The notes below the pieces were generated by a model that was given only the letters and a program-made list of their open reading frames with translations, made no database searches and had not been told where the DNA came from. The translations under genes and the position numbers were made by a program. Positions 1-13,800 of a stretch of 64,000 bases of DNA are shown in pieces. Within the stretch, counting starts at the first letter, position 1. Each line of letters starts with the position of its first letter. This stretch comes from Anodontia alba (taxonomy: Eukaryota; Mollusca; Bivalvia; Lucinida; Lucinidae), in assembly GCA_964016985.1 (NCBI GenBank), contig OZ024823.1, forward strand, positions 32,944,594-33,008,593, in the 5' to 3' direction.

Positions 1-1676
1 TGATATTTTCATTTTTACATGAAAAGATATGTTGACTGATCTGAGTACTCATTAGAAATGTCTTGCTGAGGTGCTTATGAATACCCACAACATCTTTTAT
101 TTAAATGGAGAAATAATAAAAATATCAATACTTCTTGGCTGAAAAAGTTCCTTATCAGTAGCTATGCACTGTGGTGCAAAATCAACAGTTAACAAACAAG
201 TAATATTTCCCATATTTTCTGAAAAAACAGACCTTGGTAATTTTAATCTGAGATGATCAGAAAGAAATGCCAGTATTTTTTTCCTGGGAAATTTAGACTG
301 ATTTATGTGGTGTAAAGTGTTTTACGTCAGCAGCCTTAGCATGCTGGGTAAAAATTTGAACAGATGACATTTTGAAATAAGATTTGACGAATCATAAAAT
401 GTCAAACCCTATTTTTGAAGAAGACAATTAGTATGAAATATAAAATGCTATTTTCTTAAGAAAAAAAAAATCAATTTGTCATTTGCTGATATCATGAATT
501 GCCCAGAGGGTGCTAAATATTAATGTCAACTCACTGTTTGCGAAGCAAATTTAGCAGATGACATCTTGGCAAAATTTGCTTATGACATTTTCACAGCAAA
601 TAGGACTTGATATTTCATGTAAATCATCTCCTGAGTAAGATGGTCCACATGAAATGTCAAGTTCTGTTTCCAGACAAAAGAAGAAAATATTGTAAGTTGT
701 CGTCTGCTGATATGTAGTTGGGTAAATGTTAAAGATTGAATTATGGCATTTTGTGTCGACTGCTGTTAGTTTTGTCACATAGCACTAGCTTCTGCTTGGC
801 AAAATACACTTTTTTTTCTGATCTGTCCAGAAGACAGTACAACATATGGTCTCAGAATGGTTTCCTAGAATTACAGGCAACTCTAGAAATAAATAAATAA
901 GTAAATAAATAAATAAATAAAAAGTAGAAATAAAAATACCAACTCATTTTAGACTGGAAAACCCCAAAAAGGGTAATTGGCAAACAGTGCAGACCCAGAT
1001 CAGATGCCACAGAATGTGAGGTCTGATCAGGATCTACCCTGTTTGCAAATAGTTTAGCCATTTTTATTTAGGAATATATAAATTGCATAGCCTGACATAC
1101 TTAAAATTGAAATTGGACTCTTCCAATATGTAAAGTGAGGGAGTTTATTCAGTCTAAAACAGGTTGATTTAATCTGAAGCATTGGATCCTCAGTTGTTTT
1201 CTCTCTTATTAAGGGCCAGAGTGGATTCAATAAGGGGAGATACATCAGACTTGCTTTTGCATCCCTTCTGAAAAGGGGTCTACTCTAAAAGGAAAGAATT
1301 TGCTCACTTTGGGGAGCAAATTCTTTGCTTTTAGAGTAGACTCATTTTAAGGGAGCGTACTGATTTTGCTCTTTTACTCCCTTTGCAGGTGCAAACCCTT
1401 TGTTTTTACCTTTCAGTGGAGCAAATTCTTTGCTTTTAAAGTAGTAAATGGATACACTTTGAAGGGAGACCCATCACAATGTTTTTACAGCACTTCTGAA
1501 AAGGGGTCTAGGAAATAATCTGCTCAGAAGAGTTGTCTCCCTTGAGAATTTTTTCTGGTATATTCATTTACCCTACTAATACTAGAATTTTAATCTCTAT
1601 TTGACTATACCAGACAATACGTCAAATACACATAAATTTTCACAAATACTTAATAGTTGTGAATACGTATTTTCAG
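1..1676. other. Intron 5' of exon 1, filled with MITEs
   Basis: No coding exon is recognised. The segment holds an M6 hairpin (about 8-135), two degraded M8 elements (about 331-520 and 545-735), an (AAAT)n stretch (886-922), an M9 inverted repeat (about 965-1055) and two M11 hairpins (about 1255-1355 and 1385-1520). It ends in the acceptor TATTTTCAG. Confidence 0.7.
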
Positions 1677-1897
1677 GAATTGCCAGAGAAAGGTCCAACA
1701 AGTCCTTACAAGTCTTTGCCAAACCTATCGCTGTCTCAGTTCAATGCACCCCTACCCCCTGGATTCAAGGATGCTGAGAATATTCTCAAACAGGTGCAGA
1801 AGAACCGGGGGTACCTCGAGTCAAACATGGCATCAGTACTGCGTGCTCGCCAGGAGGTGGAGGTTTTCAGTCTCCTTGAAGCTGTCTACCATGACAG
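1677..1897 (+). CDS. TALPID3: TALPID3 exon 1 of window (conserved helical region)
   Basis: Acceptor TATTTTCAG ends at 1676 and donor GTAGGT starts at 1898. Enters in phase 0 and leaves two bases. Encodes ELPEKGPTSPYKSL... then PPGFKDAENILKQVQ and a helical stretch ending SLLEAVYHD. This is the most recognisable TALPID3 block; the vertebrate protein has a very similar PP-x-FKDAENIL-x-QVQ sequence followed by a long helix. An apparent ATG at 1659 lies inside the intron and is not a start. Confidence 0.92.
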
Positions 1898-4800
1898 GTA
1901 GGTATATATAATCTACAATACATATTACACCTAAACCTCTTTATAACATGGTTCGTTATAACATGGTTTTGGATATAACACGGTTCAAAGATCGATCCCA
2001 AAATGTATAGATTATATTGAAAAATGACCATAAATGGTCATTTTTCAATATAATCTATACATTTTTTTGGTTTGGATATAACACGGTTGTTTAACTAACA
2101 CGGTTTATGCTATGGACCCCAACAATAGTGTTATAAAGAGGTTGTGGTGTATTTTAACTTTTACCATGCTCTTCGAAAATTCAGCAGATGAGGATTTGAT
2201 GATATATTTTTTTATTTTTCACAAAATATTTGACATTTTGCATGAAATGCATACATGCCATACCTCACACTGTGAGACAAAATCTCACAGAATTTTGGCC
2301 CTTCTGGATCCCATTTCCCATAAGATTTTCAAATTTCATAGAATTTTCAAACCATTTAATAAGCTATTTTTTGAAGAACTAGAAATAAATGACACATTAG
2401 CATGGCTATTCCAACCTTAATTCCTTAAAATAATGGCTTTTAACTTACTTATGTAAGCTTGGAAGTGATTTTCATAAAAATCTCATAGAATTTCATCAAA
2501 TCTCCCCTAAAAATTTGCAAAATCTCACAGATTTCTGTCAACAGCTAATGGCATGTATGGAAATGTCAAGTCCATTTTTCTGGAAAAATGAGAAAAAAAT
2601 TATTTCAGAATGTCATCTGCTGAAATTTTTACCCAGTATGCTGAGCGTGAATTACAAAAAAGCATGGAAAAGGGTTTTATCTGAACGGCTAGATTTTAAG
2701 TCTGTTGTATGAACTGTGGGGCTATACCATGCCAGTTTCATGCTGCACCTAGGGGCACCGATCTGGTAGAGTTCCCACTCCCACCCACGTTTTACAAGGG
2801 CAGTTACTTTTGTGATTTCTTGTTTTCTTCCCACAGAAAAAGTCCGTTCTGAAAAGATGTCTACATTTGGGAGCAAATTCTTTTGTTTTAGAGAAGACAC
2901 CATTTCAGAAGTAAACAAATTTGACAGAGTTGCCTCCCTTGCTAGAGTATCCGTTTCCTTCCATGCTTAATTAACACATTTACCACAGCAGAAGACAAAT
3001 TGTGGCTATTTTTTCTTATTTTTCCTCGAAAATGGGATCTGACACTTGATGCAAATTTTCTCCTTAGGAGACAATTTGCATGAAGTGTCAATCCTATTTT
3101 CGAGGAAAAAAAAGAAAAAAAATATGTTAAAACATCGTCTGCTGAAATTTTTATCCAGCATGCAAAGTGCTAAGTACTTGATAATTTTGTATTATTAAAA
3201 TAATTTAGGAAGTTTTAATTTCTCTGATAAATAATGAAATATAATTCAAAATGTACAGGGTGGCCACACACTCTGGAAAACAGGGAAAATGGTGAAAAAA
3301 ATTCCCTGCAGGGAAAAATCAGGGAATTTGAAATTTTGCTGAAAATCAGGGAAAAATCAGGGAATTTCAAAAAATCTTATCTTTATAAGATCAAAATATT
3401 CAAATTTTATAGCTGTTCAGATGTGGCTACTGGTGGTTTCTTTCTGCCATATGCTTAAAATACCTGCAGATCTAATCTTACTTAAAGGTGGAGTACTTGT
3501 TAGGTGGAGTACTTGTTTGCTGTATATTCTGTTTTTTCTTTTTCTCATTCCGAAGTGGACATTTTATTGCAAACCCAATGTTGAACACCTGAATAGGTAA
3601 TTGCAAACAAGCAATTTTTAAAAATGGCCTTAGACAGTCTACCATGTAACCAAAAAAAAAACAAGAACAAAAAACCCCTACTGTTTTAATAAATTGGAGG
3701 TGAAGGTGTGGCTTCAAGGGGAGGTTGGAGGCCATATATTTTACCAATTTTGATATTGACTACCATGAAAGTAAATTAGCACATGTACATCATATTTTAG
3801 ATAAATTTTCATTTAATTAAGAATATTGTGACAGCATTGTGTATAAACATGTCACTTGACAGCATTTGAATCAGTATATGACTTCTAAAAGTAGGGGCCA
3901 TTGCGATAATATTAAGGTTTTTAATCAGGGAAAATCAAACCAAATCAGGGAAAAATCAGGGAATTTGATTGCTAAAAATGTGTGGCCACCCTGATGTAGT
4001 CTGCTGCAGTTGTTATTGACTTTAAACATTCATACACACATAGTTTCTGGCAAAAGAATGTGTACAATACTGGTTAACCCTTTAGAGGACTAAGCCTGCC
4101 CAGTAAAAGTGTAGTTTTGGCAAACTGACAGTGCTCGACTAGACCCCATTGGATTGACTGGGCAGTAAACCTCAACTTAAACAAAATCATACATGCATGA
4201 GCATGAAATGCCCAGATTATCCTGTGCTTCTAAATGCCCTTTAATATCTGTTTGCTTAAAAGTTACTAGCTTCCTTAATAGTTAATGGCACATGGCAAGG
4301 GACATGATAATCATAAGTATTTGGACTGGCCTTGCCTAGGTTATAGGTCTTAGTTATACCATGGTTCGTGCACATGTACGATGTGATAATGATAACCTTT
4401 TCATGCATGTAGATCACCTACATCAGGAGATATTTCATGCTGAATATTGGGAATTTAGACCACTATGTGATAATTATCCCTATCTCATAAGTATCTGCAA
4501 CATAAAGAAAATGCTAAGTCTTATTTACTCTGAAAAATACAATAAAAAAAAACCCCATAAAATATCATCTGCCACATTTTTTTTTTTTTTAGCACTGAGG
4601 ATTAGGGTAATCTCGGTATGCTCTGTAAGTAGGAACAGTGAAACTGTATGAGAAACTGGTCTGGGTCTTCACTGTGCACTTGTCATTTTGTAGATATTTG
4701 TTGCTCTTTCACTTGATAATTAATATTTCAGCTCCAACAAGGAGAAGGCTAGAATACAGAAACTGGTAGATGCGAGTATAGCAAAACTGAGGAGAGAAGT

Positions 4801-7800
4801 TGAGGTAATAATGTAAATACTATGTCAGGGTTTGTATAAAGAACAAAATTTATTTGCCTTGGGATTATTTTGCCTATTCTGGTATGCTGGAAAATGAAGT
4901 TCTGCTTAATCCATTGTAGACTGAATGAACTTGCCCACGCTCTGTATTGGAGGATTCTAATTTCAATTTTAGGTATGTCAGGCAATGTGATTCAGATATT
5001 CCGAGAGAAAAATGGTTGAACTATTTGCAAACAGTGGAGACCCTGATCAGATGCCCCATTCTGCAGCATCTGATCTGGTTCTGCAGTTTGCCAGTTACCC
5101 TTTAGGGGTCTCCAGACTACAATGGGTTAAGCTGATCCTTAGGGGACATATGCTGCCTTGCTATCATATAATGAGTCAATAAATTGGGTACTCTGATTTT
5201 CATTTCTTGATTGTGTTGTGGTCTTTGTTTCTAAGGGCAATCTGTATAGATTTTATTTGTTGAAACGTTGAAAAACATTCACAAATTCCATAATGTTGGA
5301 CCAGTTTACATGCAACCTTTACTGCTTGTCATAATATTTTGTGTCTGAGAAATTTTTTGTCTTATTTTCCTGGACAATGTAGGCTACATTAGACTTGATA
5401 AAGTATATTTTTTCAACCAAAATGTGTTGGCATTTTTCTTATTTTTCCCCATTCTCCAAAAAAAAACATGTTTTGCGTACCCATTGAAAACACCTCACCT
5501 CTGATGAGTAACCACTAAATATACATGTATTTTAATGGAGAATAAGAATACTATTGATCTGAATACCCCACTAATTTAGAGGTGCCATGATGTTTGTTAC
5601 TGGGGAAAACTATGACAAAAATGAATAATGTTGTTTTTTTTTGCTTAAGAACCTGGTCTATACAGATTATTGCATTTATCACTAGTTTTCAAAATTGTAG
5701 TGATGATTCTTGCAAGATGCTTGAACTTCCCTGTTTACAAAACTCATGCAACATTAATCAAATTATAAGTGCCTACCCTATATACTCTAAGTTTTGGGAC
5801 ATTTCATCAATATATCAGCAGGCTTCAGTGGCTCAGTTGGATGCTCGTCCGACTGGTGATCAGGAGGTTGTGGGTTGGACCCCAGCCAGGTCCTCAACAT
5901 TCTTTCAGTGAGATTGGATCATGAAATATTTTCTGCAATCGTCCTCTCCCTTCCACTGATTCAAGAAGGGCAGTTGTCAGTTTCTGCCATTAGAATGTCA
6001 CAATACTGGTTAACCCTTAGAAGACTACACCTGCTCAGTTAAAGTGTGGTTAGATAAACTGACCACGCACAGCTTGACCCCATTGGGTTGACTGGGCTGT
6101 AAAACCTCAACACAAACAAACCAATCTCTGTACCATACCTGGCCTTATTCTTTAAACAAGTCCATTTGACTTCCTGTTGATGTGTCTAAAACTACAGGAT
6201 GAGTGGCAAACAGTGTAGACCCTGATTAGACATTGCATTATACAGCATTGATTTGGTCTGAACTGATTGCTCAGGCATACCGGTAGCTGTCCCAAAATTC
6301 AGGGTTATTATGGTAATAATGATTTGAATCATATTTCAATACTCAGGGCAGACAGATCACATGTGCAGACATATATGCATTTGTTGTTACAATCTATTAA
6401 TCTTCCTTGTTTGATCAAATTGTATTTGGCAAAATCAAGTAAAACATAAGTGAAAACTATAAGCTTCCCTTGCCATGCTGAATGAATTAACCCTTGTCCT
6501 GCTGAGCCCGGATATACACTGCCTTTGCAAACACTGCACTGTTTGTCATTCAGAATGTGAATTTATATCAACATCCTGGATCAAGAAATCTGATTGGCTG
6601 AAAATTGGAAGTGGGGGTGGCATCTTAATTTATTCAGCATGGCAAGGGTTAAGATGCCACACCCATTTCTAGATGTCAGACAATCAGATTACTAAATCCA
6701 GATTGTTGATATAAGTTCACATACTGAATGACAAACAATGCAGATCCAGTTCTTTAGATGGAGACAATTTGCATGAAATGTCGAATCCTGTTTTCTGGGA
6801 AAAAATAAGAAAAAAATATTTCAAAATGTTATCTGCTGAAAATTTTACCTGGAGTGCTAAGTATTAAGGAATTTTTCTACTTGACTGCTTAATTTTTGTT
6901 GTTACAGAGAGAAGTGACAGATGATATGATACTTGCTGAAATGAGGAAGCAGAAAGAAACAGCTGTTCCAGGGGCTGTAAAGGTTCCCGCCCCTGCCCCT
7001 GTTAAACCAGCTCCCAAATACGGGTATAGAGGCAGGCTGGCAGAACCAAAACCTGAACCTAAAAAGCCAGCTATGAAAAGGGCTGGGACAGCTGGGAAAG
7101 AAAATCTACCTCAGAGATCTAAACCAGTGGCAAAGGTATAGTTTAACCCTTGTCATGCTGAATAAATTAAGATGCCACGCCCACTTCTAATTTCCAGCCA
7201 ATCAGATTACTTGATCCGGGTTTTTGATAGAAATTCACATATTTAATGACAAACAGTGCAGATCCAGATCAGTTGGCTTTTTCAGAAGCCAACTGATCTG
7301 GATCTACACTGTTTGCTAAGACAGGGCATGTTGTGTTCAGCAAAAGAAGGGTTAAATTAAGTATTATAGCTGTCATTACTTTCAAATTTACACCAAATTA
7401 AAGCAGGACTTGAGTTTATCATTTGTCTCAGCACTGGTAAAAATTCCACAAATTCAGAAGCAATGTCTTCTTTGCACGAGTTTCATTACCATTCCTTCAT
7501 TGTCTGACTAGAAAGTTGCTTATCATTACGAAAACACGCCTATTCAAACATACTGAAAATTTTGCCACCAAAACTGAAAGTTTTCAGATAAAAATTCTGA
7601 TATTTTTCATATTTCTGCTAAAAACATAGATGGTGGGTACTCGTTAGAACAGCCTCGCCAAGGCAGTTCTAATGAGTACCCACAATCTATGTTTTTGAGC
7701 AGAAATAAGAAAAATAATGTATACCTCTGTAAACCCTAGTTTTACTATATGAAAGTGGAGTTTAAGGGGGTCAGAATTATATAGGTATGATTTCGTGATG

Positions 7801-10800
7801 TTCCCAGACTAGTTTTTAGTTCGCCTGTATGAAAGTACAGGTAGGGCTGTAGCAGTCCCTATGGCATTGGCATTGGTTAAAGTTTTTGGTTAAAGTTTTT
7901 AAAAGGCTTTATTTTCAGGATGGAAGTAGTTCATACTATCCATGATGTTAGATACTGGTCTGAATTTCTATGCTGTACTATCCCGACCCACATGAATTAG
8001 AAAAAAAATTGTATTAATGTTTTTGGCTAAAGTTTTTAGAGGCAAAGCACAATTCAGGTGAGCTATGCTGTCCTGCAACAGCTCTTTATGTTTTTATAAC
8101 TGCTTACTTCAAGCATGGCAGTTCACCAGTGTCCATCATTGATTTCTACTCTATGAGCAGGTATTGTAAACAAATGCAACAAAACGTATTACACAAAATG
8201 CAATTATCTGAATAGATTAAAATCGTTTAAGGGAATTAGGTACACTCGGCAGATTATCCACCATTTTTTACAATGAGACAACTTTGTAATTTCCTGTTGT
8301 ATTCCTGCATTCCAATCCCACTCCAGTTCCCTTCTGAAAAGGGGTCTGCTCTAAAAAGACAGAATTTGCTTTCAGTGGAAAATTCTTTCAAGAGTAGACT
8401 CCTTTTCAGAAAGGAGCAAAAACAACTTTGATAGAGTTGCCTCCCATAAAAGCATATCTGTTCCCCTGAAATAAAATATGTCTCTTCGTTATTGGACTTT
8501 TGCGCCAGCTGCAAGCTTGAAATTAAAACAAAAATCCATTAATATATTTTGTAGTTAAAATTGTATTGTTAAAGTTGATATTTAATTGAATAATTTTAAA
8601 CAAAATGATATATATTAGTTATCCTAAGTATTGGGACAGACAAGTCTGAGTAAACAGTGCAGATCCAGATCAGATGCCACAAAATGTGGCTTCTGATCAA
8701 GGTCTTCACTGTTTGTCGCTTATCCAGCAGTTTTTAGACAAATCAGAAGCTAGCAAAATGGACTAGGACAAATTTGGTGTGGAGTTAACATGTCCAAATA
8801 GTTAGGGTAAATGAGGTATTAGATGGAAGTGAGTGCTGATTGCAGAACCTATTTGTCATTGATATCTCACTAACAATAAATCCATATAAAAGGAGATTCA
8901 ATATATTTTTTTTTATTTCTCCTAAAAAATATGTTCTGGGTACTCATTAGAAGTGCCTTGGCAGGGCGCTTCTAATGAGTACCCACAACATATGTCTTGT
9001 GAAGGCACTTCTTATGAGTACAGTGAACCCTTGTTACAATGACAGTATTTGTTCCCAAAGACGTTGCCATTAAAATGAATTTGCTGTTGTACAGAATATT
9101 TAATGAGCAGATGGATATTTAAGAAAGGTCTTGTTTTGTTCTTATTTCCTAATAGAACGTGTTTTGGATATTTGTTAGAATTGCCTCACTGAGGCAATTC
9201 TAACAAATATCCAAAACATATGTTACTTTAAAGTATTAAATACAATATTCTTTAATAATTTATGACTAATTTTTACCTCTTAAGCGAAAGTTTCATGACA
9301 GTCAAATTGTCATTATAACGAATTTTGTCGCTGTATCGAGTGTCAGTATAAAGAGGGTTGTCTGTACCTACAACATGTTTTTTTGGTGAAAAAATAAAAT
9401 CACTATAAATTGTTTTGAAAAAAGAACCTTACAGGGAGCTATGATGTAATATACTTATATTTCAGAAAGCAAAGTCTGTGTTTGAAGATGAAGACTACAT
9501 GACTAAGGTGTATGGCAAAGCTTCCTACCAGAAGGGGAGAACTACAGTCAAGGACCCATACCTTCACTTCCAAAATGTACCAAAACATAAGGCTGAAAGA
9601 CCTGCTGGTGTTGTTGAAGCTAAAGGTAAGTTTATGCTAATTAACTATTTTCACCAGGTTATGTCACAGTGTCCAGACAGAGGGATACATTGTTAAAACC
9701 CAATACAAATCAGGATTGAACTCCCCAGACAGCACAAAAATAAAATAAACAAATTAAAAAAAGATGAGGAAAAAAGTGAAACTGACCATCCGATCCCAAC
9801 CCTATATGTTTTGGTAAGGAGCCAAAATACTTTTTTTTCATATCCTTACGAACATGTGTAAAATGAAGTTGTTTATCATTATTTCATTTTGACAGTAAAC
9901 AGTGCTCACATAAAATATCATATTTACCCTAAATACTGGAACCCTTAATACTTACCATACTTTTAAAAGTTGAACAATTCCATTTAACTGCCTGTCGGTG
10001 TGTCTAAAATTAGCTGGATGAGTAGCATATAGTGTTGATTGTAGTGTAGTCTGTAAGGCTGGCATGATTAATCGGATAATTGATTGATTGATCGATAAAT
10101 TCCACAAAAATGATTATCCTTACAGATTTGCTAATAATCAATCATTTGATATCGGTGTCTGTTAGTTTACCGTATTGACCCTTAGTATTCAGACACCTAA
10201 ACTCCTTACCATACTTTATCTAAAATTTGAACAAGTACAGTTTACTAACCAATTTTGTGTCTAAAAATAGCTAGATTGATGGCAAACAGTGTAGCCCTTG
10301 ATGAGATGCCGCATTTGCGGCGTCTCATCTGGGTATACACTGTTCGCTCAGGCATGTCTGACCAAATACATACAGTAAAGTATAAAATATGGTAAGAGTC
10401 ATGCTGAGACAGACAGGTAAAATTATGACCAAATCTTAGTGATTACTAATCGATTATCGATCACAATAGCAGGACTGATAATCAATTATCTTTTCAGCTC
10501 TGATTAGCCAGCCTAAGTAGTCTGGCCCATAATACTAGGCACTTTAGCTATTGCAATTTCTGTGTATGTACTCTTTGATGTCAAGGGTCAATACTTTTAG
10601 AATGTAATCAGATGCTACATTCTAAGACATCTGATCTGGGTGAACACAGTTTGCTCAGGCCTGTCTGTACCAATAGTTAGGGTATTACAGTATAAGCAGA
10701 ATTTTTTACAACTGCCATATATGTGTAAAGAGCAATATTAAGATTGAATATTTCTCCTTGAAAACATAAATTGTGATACTTAGCTAGGTACGTTTATTGA

Positions 10801-13800
10801 GTACCCACAGCATATGTTTTCTTAGAGAAATAGAAAATGCACCAGGGCCCAGTTGTTCAAAACTAACGATGTCATAAGTTAGCGTATTGTTAAAACTTTG
10901 ATCATTAAATATGGCATAAGTGCTAATATTTTTGCTGAAAAAAATGTGAGTAGCTTTTGCATTTGCAAAACCTACTCTCATTTTTTCAGCAAAAATACCT
11001 GTGAATTAGATACTTGAATTAGATACTTACTAGAACAGTTAACATTTTGACCATTAACAAGCACGTTAAGCTAACAGTGCTTTGAACAACTGGGCCCAGT
11101 ATTTTTATGCTTAAAAAAGGTGCCTTTTCTACAGATATGAATTATATGTACTCTTGATTAAAAAATATATTTCTGTTTAGGTAACATTGTCCTCTGTGGA
11201 AAGCTTCTCCTAATGACAGACAGTATTCACTTTGATCATGTAAAAATAAAATATGCAGGAACCTCATTATTACACTATTTATTATAGCCCATTTGCTACT
11301 CATTTGTTTTATGTTCATGTTAGGAAAGGAAAAGATGTCATCAAAGACCCAGACTGCAGGAGGTGTTAAACAGTTCTACTTCAATCCGTCCACAGGAACA
11401 TACATTCCAGTAGCTGCCACAACATCAGGTATGATTCATATTTCTAGGCCTAATATTTCAGAACAATTGTGGCTAACAAAGTCCCTAAACATTATCATTC
11501 TGGACAAATTCAACAGAATGATGGTATGTTTTCCCATAAAATAGGTTTTGACATTTCATGCAAACTGTCTCCTTGGGAGACAGTTTGCATGAAATGTCAA
11601 AACCTATTTTCTGGGAAAAATAAAATAAAACATTCAAAATGTTGCTGCTGAAATATTTACCCTGCATGCTAAACATTTAACCACCATTGATCTTTAATAC
11701 ATTACATAAAAAATTAAATATACTGATTTTTTTTTTTCCCAGGAAAAATTAGGAGTAGTTGTTACTATGCTCAATTTTCAAACAGAAAATAACACTCAGT
11801 TTTTGCTGCTAATTTTCACTGGCCTGTAGCAGAAGGCTGCAAATCATGATATTGGATTCATAGTACAATGTATAAGAATATACACCTACAAAAGACTTTG
11901 ATCAGCTGCACGCTTCGTATGGTAAATACCCTAAAATTTCGAACACTTTATTCCATACTCTTTTGCTTTTTATGCAGTTGTTTCTTAAAGTACTTAGTGG
12001 AATGGTAAACAGTGTAGACCCTGATCAGACTGCTCCAGTCTGATCTGTGTCTGGACTGTTTGCCTGTGCCATTTTGTTAGGAATTTTGGTGTACAAAATA
12101 AATTTTAAGACATTTACGTAGTCTCACAAGGGCAGTTATTGTGCAGATTTTTAATGCTACCAGGCACCTGTGGCACATAGAGGCAGCGGCATCTCACAAG
12201 GGCATTCCCAATTCATTATTATATACGCCAATTCATTATTATATACGCCAATTCATTATTATATACGCCAGTATCCAGTGGTTCTGATAATATAACTCCA
12301 GATCAGAGGGGTATCCAGATAAATATTTTCCTTTTTTCTCCACACAAAAACATATGTTGTGGGTACTCATTAGAAGTGTAGAGCAGTGAAAAAATATCAG
12401 TCCATTTTTGGGTTGGAAAAACATTCTTATATAAGCTTTAGGTCTTGGCTCTTCACAGCTTATGAATTACATAGTACGTTTCTGATTTATGTTGTTTGTT
12501 TGTTTTTTTTTGTGTGTGTGTTTTTTTTTTTTTTTTTTTGTTTGTTTGTTTTTTGTCGCACCAGTGTTAGCATGGGCAACCTAGACTGGTCCATTTGTTC
12601 ATTTCTCCACATACTTACGTCAACCCAAGCATCAACCCTAGCATCAGTCCTGGCGTCCATCCCAAATGAAGTCTACAAACTGTGAAACTTTACAGTTAAT
12701 TTCAGTTCACTGATTGTTTTATGTTAATGAGCTAAACAAGAATGACATCTCTCACTCTTCTGCTGCTTGTTTTCACATTTTTATACACCGGTGGGACATA
12801 AACTTCAATGAAGGTCTTTATATTTTTTTGCAAACATTTTGAGGGTTGAGCGCAAGACTGGCGTAAGTCAGATGGTTGTTCTTCCCCAAACCTAATCTCC
12901 TCACCATGAAGGCGTTATGAAGATTACAACATTTCTTTCTGTAAACAATGAAAATTTAGGTGCCATTGCTCGTATGAGCAATGGCACCTAAATTTGCATT
13001 GTTTACAATGGGGTCCAAGTCGCCCCTAAACAAAGGTTTCAAAAATATGTTTGAGTTACTATAGTCTTGCGCTCAACCCTCTATTTGTAATACCGGTAAT
13101 TCTTTTTAACTTTTTTCTCATTCCAGCCCCTATTCCTGGCCATTTGATTCCCATGGCTGTGCCACTTGGTGGCCCCAGAATGGATCCAGGTCTTACCACC
13201 CCAGTTTCTCTGACACAAGCCCCTGACTCTGTGACCTTTGATCCATCTAAACAGACTCCACAGATCACAGCTGCCAAGAATGTTGCTATGGTAACCATTC
13301 CAACTGAGGAAGATGAGCAGAAATATTCTCCTGAACTTGGCAAACAGGTAAAGTAGCATTTTATGGTAAAATCTCAATACAGTTAAAAGAAGTAATAAGC
13401 AAACAATATTGTGCAGTGTATTTATGCCTCTAGTTTCAAAGAAGTTGGAGGGGCACATCTTTTTTGGGCCATTTGTCTGTCTCATCATGTACTCATTTGC
13501 TCTTCACCCTTATCTTGTCAGCAAGATATAGTCAAACTTCAATTGCTCAAACATCTTTGGGACCATGGAAATTTGTTCAAGATATGAGTAGTTGGAGCCA
13601 CTGAGGATTAATCATGGTGCCAGGTTAGGAAGCAAATGGCAATAATTTAGGGAAATCTTTTCAATTTTCTACACAATAATTGTACATTGAGTGTACTCAT
13701 TAGAATCACCTTGATGAGGCAGTTCTAAAGGGCACACACAACATACAATTTCATAATAAAATAAGAATATTTCCCTAAATATTTGTTTTTTTGAGCTATC

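Noticed and set aside
1659..1676. ATG at 1659 as a start codon
   Set aside because: It precedes a good TATTTTCAG acceptor in the same frame and the family protein extends well upstream, so it is intronic.
5830..5890. tRNA-like A and B boxes, also at 24630, 42970, 46200 and others
   Set aside because: They belong to tRNA-derived SINEs; no complete cloverleaf, and the same body follows each head.
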